DNA of 13,216 nt from an uncultured Pirellulaceae bacterium (GTDB lineage: Bacteria; Planctomycetota; Planctomycetia; Pirellulales; Pirellulaceae). The stretch's first letter is position 1. Each line of letters opens with the position of its first letter. Shown one piece after another: positions 8,101 through 13,216 of this stretch. The position numbers and the translations under genes are program-made. The stretch covers positions 1 through 13,216 of the forward strand of contig CAKQNH010000047.1 of the NCBI GenBank assembly GCA_934255105.1, in the 5' to 3' direction. Under the pieces are notes generated by a model. The model was not told where the DNA came from and made no database searches. It saw only the letters and a list, made by a program, of their open reading frames with translations.

Positions 8101-8575
8101 CGCGGTCGACGGAGCTGCCTGGGACACCGGTTGGAATTTCCGCGGGATGGGACAGTTCGGTGGCAGCATTTCTCGTCTCGATTCTCACATCATTGCCTTA
8201 GGACGCTCCGGAGCTGCTGGCGCCCTGGCAACGATTATAAGAAAGCTCGAACAACTCGATGCGTCGACTGAGTTTTCACATCATCGCGCCGTTGCGATGG
8301 CCCTCGAAACGCTCGCAGACTCCCGAGCGGCAAAGCCTTTAGCCGAACTATTGCGGAAGGAAGGGATGATGGGGTATGCGATCACGGAAATTTCTGCTGC
8401 ACATAACGCTTCAGGGAACGAAACGCGTTCGCAACCGCTGCGCGAGATCATCTTGGCTCGTGCACTCTACCGCTGTGGTGACGTGGATGGCTTGGGCACG
8501 CAGATTTTGCAGACGTACGAACACGATCTGCGCGGATTATTCGCCCAACACGCCACAGCAGTACTTCGCGAGTAG
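5180..8575 (+). CDS. Secreted tandem FAD-dependent oxidoreductase with discoidin-like insert and HEAT-like tail
   Basis: 1131 residues. A Sec signal (MKRLLFLIFCISSTSFA, cleavage near 17) predicts export. The first FAD module opens with DVVVVGGTTGA (37-47), a degenerate GxTxxA form of the dinucleotide-binding loop. It is interrupted at about 125-255 by a beta-rich segment with TSPNGTQW (187-194), like F5/8-type C (discoidin) domains, and resumes near 265 (PMQVKYALDQALIDAG) up to about 500. The second module starts at Y551 with a canonical GGGTGG loop (557-562). It carries ERRRIVGE and the C-terminal signature ILVTGLAISAHRDAIP (from about 832), as in the FAD_oxidored family. Residues from about 907 to the end resemble HEAT repeats. 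The substrate is unknown; family members in these bacteria are often encoded near glycan-degradation genes. The next upstream ATG (5170) runs into a stop after four codons, supporting this start. Confidence 0.93.
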   Translation: MKRLLFLIFCISSTSFAQADTSLLQSERAIPLAYEADVVVVGGTTGAVTAAIAAAENGASVFLAAPKPYLGEDVCGTLRLWLQPDEQPQTALEKKLFVAPDLESIWINRLPFTYETDIASDSAHADSNPPGKLADKRAGGAVHESVQFSNDVTIIAKLEGNKRVKQFHLLAYRREGEFEVAEMQVWTSPNGTQWRDLGVVKNENIDAQLSENTPNNLTLTIEQPCSHIKVLVRKAESVERMLLGELIVIEDRPVLEKTDQARQPPTPMQVKYALDQALIDAGVTFLYGSPVTDVLRDENGELAGVVMANRAGRQAVKAKTIIDATMRGTVARIAGAKCVAYPSQPQTFQRIVVGGEPQSAPGLRVEQADVKFASQDGVHDVFVYSMDIALKDTHYASFADAEQQFRDLTFDVALVDESDFLFQVPPDPIISQASSTVDEFDPATVSLGVTQPSGLTRLFVLGGAADVSRTAAATLTRPLNLMRLGTRVGAASAEQVGDLGELKGLTVAGHRAEDIEEHISVHEFLQGPRPSNTNMPTVPSPECALPILGQYDVVVVGGGTGGAPAAISAARRGSKTLLIEYQDHLGGVGTLGLISSYYHGYRKGFSSEVDKSVAAMGGPERRGGWNPIAKREYWRAEARKAGCDVWFSTLGVGTLLSGDFVKGVVVATPTQRGAVLAKIVVDATGNADVAAAAGAETISTSSDHVAMQGTGLSPRALGTGYTNTDYSFSDESDQVDQWRMIVSARRKYKDSYDISPFIDSRERRRIVGEVFITPLDLMNGRTYFDTIAMHQSNFDTHGFTVHPVFLINFPDKKQMTVPVPYRALLPKGLDGILVTGLAISAHRDAIPILRMQACIQNQGYAAGVAAAMAAERNTSLRSINMPALQQHLIEIGSLEPDVLTQRDSAVMTTEQIALAVKSVVHEYRGLAVVLENSDAALPLLRTALTSASSDEDKLVYANILGMLGDSSGGQVLIDAVDGAAWDTGWNFRGMGQFGGSISRLDSHIIALGRSGAAGALATIIRKLEQLDASTEFSHHRAVAMALETLADSRAAKPLAELLRKEGMMGYAITEISAAHNASGNETRSQPLREIILARALYRCGDVDGLGTQILQTYEHDLRGLFAQHATAVLRE

Positions 8576-8736
8576 TCCGGCTCGACATTGCAGGAATTCA
8601 TCGAGCTGCCACCCTGGGCTGCGATTTCCTGGCACGCGATAGACCTGTCCCACCATTGAAGGTGTTTTTGGGTTATCATGGCTACTTGTCGGGAACGAGA
8701 TTCCTATGACCTACTAACATCCTTCCAATCCTCTCC

Positions 8737-8740
8737 GGAG
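8737..8740 (+). promoter_or_regulatory. Ribosome binding site fixing the start at 8748
   Basis: GGAG lies seven bases before the ATG at 8748, an ideal spacing. It is the best Shine-Dalgarno sequence in front of any full-length gene in the window. It supports this start and therefore the unusual 27-residue extension that precedes the Tat motif. Confidence 0.7.
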
Positions 8741-8747
8741 ACCTACC

Positions 8748-10187
8748 ATGAGTTGCGAGCCTCTCGAAACACCATCCCGTTCGAATGAATCTTGCTCAAC
8801 CGAATCTTGCTCAACGGGCGAAGCCTCGACGCGTCGTCAATTCTTGGGCACTACCGCAGGGCTGGCGGCAACCACCGCTGCTGCAGTGTCCTTCCCGTCA
8901 ATGACACTTGGCCAAACGGCAGTCCCGGCGGTGCATGCGGGAGAAGACAACACGATCCGCTTAGCACTTATCGGATGTGGCGGACGCGGCAGTGGGGCGG
9001 TGGGCAATGCGATGAATTCGTCGCACCTTGGACCTGTCAAGCTGGTAGCCATGGCCGATGTTGCGGAAAATCGACTCGAGCGATCCCATAAAGCACTCAA
9101 AGACATGTATGGGGATCGCATCGACGTTCCGCAGGACCGCCGCTTCATTGGCTTCGATGCTTATAAAAAAGCGATCGACTGTCTGGGGCCCAACGACGTT
9201 GCCATGTTGACCAACTTCGCCTACTTTCGTCCTACGCAACTGGAGTACGCAGTCGAAAAAGGTGTTAACGTGTTTATGGAGAAATCGTTCGCACCGGACG
9301 CTCCCGGGCTGCGGCGGTTGATCAAAGCAGGCGAAGCAGCCGAGCCAAAAAACCTGAAAATCGCTGCCGGCTTGCAGTGCCGCCACAGTGTGAACCGACA
9401 AGCCATGATCGAGCGTATTCGCAACGGTGAAATGGGAGATCTGCAATTGATTCGTGCGTACCGCATGCATCATGTTGGCGGCATGGGAAAAATGCCCGAA
9501 GGGGCCAATGAATTGATGTGGCAGATCCAGAACTTTACTCGTTTCTTTTGGATCTCCGGCGGTTTATTTGCCGAGATGAATATCCATCAGATCGACGAAA
9601 TCTGCTGGTTGAAAGATGCCCTGCCCGTCACCGCTCTGGGCATAGGTGGCCGCGCGGCCAACAGCACCAACCATGGCCAAGGGTTCGATTCGATGTCTGT
9701 CGAATGGACGTTTGCCGATGGCACCAAGGCCACCGATGATGTCCGCTGGTTAGGAGGAGATTGCTTCAACGATTTCGCTACCTACGTGCACGGAACTAAG
9801 TGTGCGGGACAGTTTTCCGGTAACATTCACGCCGGTAACTCGCGCATCTTCAAAGACCAGCGAATCCAAAAAGATAACATCGCATGGGAAGCTCCCCCCG
9901 AGGATGTCTCGCCCTGGGATGCTGAATGGAGCGTGCTGCTGGACAGCATCCGCAATGACAAACCGCAAAACGAAACTCGTCGCGCGGCCATGTCCAACTT
10001 TGCCGACCTAATGGGTCGAGCCGCCCTGCACAGCGGCCGCATGATCACTTGGGACGAAATGTATAATTCGAACTTCCAGTTCGTCGCAGATATCGACGCT
10101 TTGAACTACGACTCTGAGGTGCCGGTCAAAGCGGACGCCGAGGGCTATTACCCCGTCCCTATTCCTGGCGTCTGGTCGGAAACATAA
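8748..10187 (+). CDS. Tat-exported Gfo/Idh/MocA family oxidoreductase (EKS variant)
   Basis: 479 residues; a predicted NAD(P)-dependent oxidoreductase of the secreted planctomycete type. A polar 27-residue leader, containing a duplicated ESCST, precedes the Tat motif STRRQFLG (R29 R30) and an Ala/Thr-rich hydrophobic stretch to about 62. The Rossmann loop is complete: GCGGRG (76-81). The usual EKP motif reads EKS (E178-K179-S180). The His-Asp pair H280-x-x-D283 lies in EMNIHQIDEICW. It shares little obvious sequence with the other oxidoreductase here beyond family motifs, so it is probably a different subfamily rather than a recent duplicate. It starts 172 bp after the FAD oxidoreductase gene on the same strand, far enough for its own promoter. 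It ends at a hairpin before the convergent gene. Substrate unknown. Confidence 0.95.
   Translation: MSCEPLETPSRSNESCSTESCSTGEASTRRQFLGTTAGLAATTAAAVSFPSMTLGQTAVPAVHAGEDNTIRLALIGCGGRGSGAVGNAMNSSHLGPVKLVAMADVAENRLERSHKALKDMYGDRIDVPQDRRFIGFDAYKKAIDCLGPNDVAMLTNFAYFRPTQLEYAVEKGVNVFMEKSFAPDAPGLRRLIKAGEAAEPKNLKIAAGLQCRHSVNRQAMIERIRNGEMGDLQLIRAYRMHHVGGMGKMPEGANELMWQIQNFTRFFWISGGLFAEMNIHQIDEICWLKDALPVTALGIGGRAANSTNHGQGFDSMSVEWTFADGTKATDDVRWLGGDCFNDFATYVHGTKCAGQFSGNIHAGNSRIFKDQRIQKDNIAWEAPPEDVSPWDAEWSVLLDSIRNDKPQNETRRAAMSNFADLMGRAALHSGRMITWDEMYNSNFQFVADIDALNYDSEVPVKADAEGYYPVPIPGVWSET
8787..8816 (+). repeat. 15-bp in-frame tandem duplication
   Basis: Two 15-bp units, GAATCTTGCTCAACC (8787-8801) and GAATCTTGCTCAACG (8802-8816), differ only in the last base. 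They encode Glu-Ser-Cys-Ser-Thr twice (residues 14-23) in the leader before the Tat motif. The near-identity at DNA level suggests a recent slippage event. Confidence 0.9.
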
Positions 10188-10231
10188 GATAGGGGGGCGA
10201 ACTATCCAGCAATGCAGACCTGATCATTAGC

Positions 10232-10259
10232 GAAGCCCCACTCGATGGCAGTGGGCTTC
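10232..10259 (+). terminator. Hairpin between convergent genes, possible terminator
   Basis: GAAGCCCCACT (10232-10242) and AGTGGGCTTC (10250-10259) form a 10-bp stem with one bulged C and a seven-base loop. It begins 45 bp after the stop of the plus-strand oxidoreductase gene. Four T residues follow only at 10271-10274, so it is not a textbook intrinsic terminator. It could act on plus-strand transcripts, or block read-through against the convergent minus-strand gene. Confidence 0.45.
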
Positions 10260-10324
10260 TCGAAATAGGGTTTTAGCTGAACGAAGTTACGATAGTCATT
10301 CTTCTCACGATACTAAGTGCTCGG

Positions 10325-13216
10325 TTATTGCGACATGCGGGCACCCAGCGGCACCAGCTCATTGAAGCGATCGATGGGCTGGTGCGCGGTCCAAGCCATC
10401 CCGCGCAGCAGAATTATGCGGAACAGTGGATCGTCAAACGTCCAGTTGTAGTGCCCAGGTATGCTGACAAAAACTCGCCCGCTCCCCTGCTCATACGTCC
10501 AAAGCTGAGGTCTCGGCTCGCCTTCCTCTCGACTGGTACCCAGCAAAGTGACTCGTTGCGGATCTCCGGTTAATCTCCAATAGCTTTCGTCATAAAGATC
10601 CAACGATTCGAAGTTGCGGACGATGGGGTGATCGGTCGAATGGATCTGCAACTGGAGTGGACCGTGGCGATAACCGGCTCCGCGACTTTGCGATGCCAGA
10701 CCGATGCGCTTGGAGAAATCTGCTACGCGTTCGTCGCCGTTGACCGCCCAGTGCACATACACGGCCCCGCCGCCCCGTTCAAAATAGGCGTCCATCTGGG
10801 TTTGCCGCGTATCGTTCCAAGTTCCCTTCTGGAAGAAAACTAACATGTCAGCCTTGGCGAGTTGGTCGTTGTCCGGAAAATCCCAGGCTACATCGACATC
10901 CACCGCTGGCGCTGCAGACATCAGTTGCCCCCACTGCACTAACCAGGCCGGATAGTCATGTTCTCCGGGGCCATGGTCTTTCGTGCCCGCCACCAACACA
11001 ATCTTCAGCGGCTTGAGCTCTGCGGGCAGCGGTTGAGAGCCCTGCAACTTGGCAGCTACTTCGCTGGCGGTTCTCAGGCGTGGCGCTGGTAGCGGAGCAT
11101 CAAGCGGCATATGAGGCGGAGCGGTCAAGAGGAAAGTCATCAAGTCGCGACGCTGGTCGATGTCCAAGAGGTCAAGGGTCCCCGTGGGCATGATCGACAA
11201 ATCGACAGGTTTCATGCTCTCTATCCGCTCGGTGTCCAGCACGGTCTCCTCACCCAATTGATTTCCAATCACTGTCGCTCCATCCTTGCTGCGCAGCACC
11301 CCCGTGAGGACGCGGCCATCCTTCATCAATATTAAGTGCCCCACGTAATCTGGATTGATCGCAAAGCTGGGGTGCTCTATGTCACGCATGACTGACGCAT
11401 AATCACGAAAGCGAAGGTTGCTAAGATCGGGACCTAGCTTAGCACCATCCCCTTGCATGGCGTGGCATTTGAAGCAGCCGGCTGCCTGGCTGTGGAACAC
11501 ACGTCTACCTTTGCCCCAATTGCCCCCGTCGATCTCGGCAATTGCAGTAGCCTCATGAGCGGACTTGGCATCCGTTTTGGTGTCTGCGGTGTTCAGCCAT
11601 GGAAGTCCGAAGCGGTGGGCGGGGATTGCTCGCGGCCGATCGTCTTCGTTGGTCCAAAGGTTGAGCGCTAGTTTAGGTGTCTCGCCTGCGGCAACTCGCA
11701 AGCCGATGTTTAGCGATAACCAAGCATCATCGATCGCGCTGACCAGCATCGTGTGGCGCTGCTGCACGTCGCTTGTAACCGGCTGGGGCGCTTCTAGCAT
11801 TCTATCCACAACTTCGACTTGATCTGCTCCGTCGATTTGAACGTAGACCAACTCCTCTGGCCATTGGTAATCGAGCTCGGCGCCCACTTGCACGGCCGGG
11901 CGGAGAATGTCTCTGATATTAATTTTAGTAGAGATACGCAGTTCGCCATCACCGCCGCGTACAGCAGCGAAGAACCTTGCGTGCTGGCTACTGCCTTGCA
12001 TCCATTGCGTGGCTACCTCCCAGTTCGCGTGTGGAAGCCAACAGCTCAATGGCGATTGCGACCGATCGGCGGGAGTCCACTGTGCCCAGACGCCTCGCAG
12101 GTCGTAATCCACATCCATGCGCGGCAGGCACTCGAGCGCGTCTTGGTGTGGAGTGTTATCGGACTGTGTGTTATTGGGCTGTGCAACTGCCAACGGGATG
12201 GCGACGGCGTAGTGCACATCCTCCTGCATTGGCTCTGTATTCAGAATGAGCGTGCGCAAATCGCTGGTGACACTCAGCGCATGCACGGCTAGAGTGTGGC
12301 GAGGCTGCAATGTTTGGCCTTGCACGACAGCGTAGGGGGGCTTCAGATTTTCCAACGCATCGCCGGCGCGGACGCTCGCTCCGAACTCGATGCGCACCTC
12401 GGCCAGCGCATCTTTCAACCACGCGGGGTCGATGGGACGATCTAAGGCAATGCGCACTTCACGCTCACCTTCAGCCCAAGTGGCCACAACGGTTGGCTGC
12501 GGCGGCTGATCCCATGAGATGCGAAACAATTTACCGGTGCCGGTGGGGCCTGTTCCCCAATCGGGCGGCCCGCTGTGGCACGCCACGATGATGTCTCCGT
12601 TGGGTGCCAGACAAGCGTCGATGGTCAACATTTGCAGACGAGCAATCAACTGAGTGCTAGCCACATAGCCCGCGGCAGTTTCCGCGAGCTTGGTACGGTA
12701 CAGCTTGCCGCGCGACTGGCCGCAAATGATCGCATCACCACGCCAAGACTCGGGGCCGAAAATGGGCTGGCCCGCCGGCGCGTCGTTGAAAAACATGCCG
12801 CATGTGGATTGATGCTGAGGTCCATAATCGAATACCGATGGTTCGTCGATCACTTCGGGATTGTGACGCGGATGGCGTGGTGGAAAGCCGTAATGTCGCT
12901 TGGGGACAATGTGCAACAATTCGTCCAGCGGATTGCCGTTGGGTAGCCAAGTCGCCCCCTCTTGATCCGTGCAGAACAAATCACCATTGGCGTTGAAAGC
13001 CAGCGCCACCGGAAATCGCACACCGGTACATATCGTCGCGCGCGATTGCAGGTGGGGAGCGATGCGCTGCACCGTCCCGCGTTCACCCTCTAAGTCATAG
13101 TGGGCTTTACCTTGCTCATCGGTCAAATAGGCGTTGGCATAATTGGCGGTTCCCAAGCCAAAGTAGATGGCCCCGTCGGCATCCATGGCGATCCCGACAG
13201 CATCCACGTTCTGTGG
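10325..13216 (-). CDS. Beta-propeller / cytochrome c / ThuA fusion protein, 5' end cut by window edge
   Basis: At least 963 residues are visible; the frame is open to the right edge, so the GTG at 13207 is not the true start. Numbering here starts at that GTG. Residues 1 to about 228 resemble the sugar-dehydrogenase-type beta-propeller of planctomycete membrane-bound dehydrogenases (GVRFPVALAFNANGDLFCTDQEG, GKLYRTKL). An Ig-like stretch and a beta-rich region of unknown function follow (about 230-560). Next comes a Pirellula/Verrucomicrobium-type c-haem domain with CFKCH (578-582) and a likely distal Met ligand in MPTG (M673). The C-terminus (about 734 to the end) is a ThuA-like domain with KDHGPGEH. 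It is probably extracytoplasmic, oxidising or modifying a sugar and passing electrons to haem; the haem role follows from family knowledge, the substrate is unknown. Confidence 0.92.
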   Translation of the reverse strand, partial: PQNVDAVGIAMDADGAIYFGLGTANYANAYLTDEQGKAHYDLEGERGTVQRIAPHLQSRATICTGVRFPVALAFNANGDLFCTDQEGATWLPNGNPLDELLHIVPKRHYGFPPRHPRHNPEVIDEPSVFDYGPQHQSTCGMFFNDAPAGQPIFGPESWRGDAIICGQSRGKLYRTKLAETAAGYVASTQLIARLQMLTIDACLAPNGDIIVACHSGPPDWGTGPTGTGKLFRISWDQPPQPTVVATWAEGEREVRIALDRPIDPAWLKDALAEVRIEFGASVRAGDALENLKPPYAVVQGQTLQPRHTLAVHALSVTSDLRTLILNTEPMQEDVHYAVAIPLAVAQPNNTQSDNTPHQDALECLPRMDVDYDLRGVWAQWTPADRSQSPLSCWLPHANWEVATQWMQGSSQHARFFAAVRGGDGELRISTKINIRDILRPAVQVGAELDYQWPEELVYVQIDGADQVEVVDRMLEAPQPVTSDVQQRHTMLVSAIDDAWLSLNIGLRVAAGETPKLALNLWTNEDDRPRAIPAHRFGLPWLNTADTKTDAKSAHEATAIAEIDGGNWGKGRRVFHSQAAGCFKCHAMQGDGAKLGPDLSNLRFRDYASVMRDIEHPSFAINPDYVGHLILMKDGRVLTGVLRSKDGATVIGNQLGEETVLDTERIESMKPVDLSIMPTGTLDLLDIDQRRDLMTFLLTAPPHMPLDAPLPAPRLRTASEVAAKLQGSQPLPAELKPLKIVLVAGTKDHGPGEHDYPAWLVQWGQLMSAAPAVDVDVAWDFPDNDQLAKADMLVFFQKGTWNDTRQTQMDAYFERGGGAVYVHWAVNGDERVADFSKRIGLASQSRGAGYRHGPLQLQIHSTDHPIVRNFESLDLYDESYWRLTGDPQRVTLLGTSREEGEPRPQLWTYEQGSGRVFVSIPGHYNWTFDDPLFRIILLRGMAWTAHQPIDRFNELVPLGARMSQ
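12156..12185 (-). repeat. Imperfect 15-bp in-frame tandem duplication
   Basis: Two 15-bp units (12156-12170 and 12171-12185) match at 11 of 15 positions. On the coding minus strand they give the related pentapeptides QPNNT and QSDNT in a low-complexity linker between the propeller and the later domains. It is older-looking than the one at 8787-8816. Confidence 0.55.

Noticed and set aside
8656..8679. Promoter for the second Gfo/Idh gene (TTGAAG and TATCAT)
   Set aside because: The hexamers are only 12 bp apart, too short for a normal sigma-70 promoter.
11819..12292. Plus-strand open frame of 157 codons
   Set aside because: Antisense to the beta-propeller/ThuA fusion gene, with no ribosome site or recognisable motifs.
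13205..13207. GTG as the start codon of the right-hand gene
   Set aside because: The frame stays open to the window edge, and the sequence begins inside the propeller domain with no signal peptide, so the gene is truncated.

Overview
The window looks like chromosomal DNA of a planctomycete of the Pirellula/Rhodopirellula kind. This rests on gene content. There are two Gfo/Idh/MocA oxidoreductases with Tat (twin-arginine) signals, a secreted ceramidase-like protein, and a large beta-propeller / cytochrome c / ThuA fusion carrying the CxxCH domain typical of Pirellula and Verrucomicrobium. Several starts also lack a clear Shine-Dalgarno sequence. Genus and species cannot be read from the sequence alone.

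Layout, left to right. Positions 1-144 hold a 23-bp tandem repeat array that runs off the left edge and ends 6 bp past the stop of the first gene. On the minus strand, a secreted ceramidase-like protein (1593-3071) is followed 29 bp later by a Tat-exported Gfo/Idh oxidoreductase (151-1563), probably one operon. Also on the minus strand, 3293-5041 encodes a membrane polyferredoxin with two FMN-binding domains, each with a covalent-flavin attachment motif, and two CX3CP iron-sulphur motifs. Divergent from it, 5180-8575 (plus) encodes a 1131-residue secreted flavoprotein with two FAD modules, a discoidin-like insert and a HEAT-like tail. The 138-bp gap between these two starts holds a perfect 8-bp inverted repeat and a consensus ribosome binding site leading into a three-codon reading frame. 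A second Tat-exported Gfo/Idh oxidoreductase follows (8748-10187, plus). It ends at a hairpin facing the convergent gene 10325-13216 (minus), which lacks its 5' end because the right edge cuts it.

Every protein here is predicted to be exported or to have large extracytoplasmic parts; the right-hand gene is assumed to be, from its haem domain. Two functional readings are plausible and both are inference. First, the divergent polyferredoxin and FAD protein may form an electron-transfer pair, with reducing power passing through the membrane to an extracytoplasmic flavoenzyme. Second, the exported Gfo/Idh enzymes and the ThuA/cytochrome c fusion resemble parts of oxidative sugar chemistry (3-keto-sugar pathways), as might be used on algal or host glycans. 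No transposase, phage gene, tRNA, rRNA or CRISPR array was seen.
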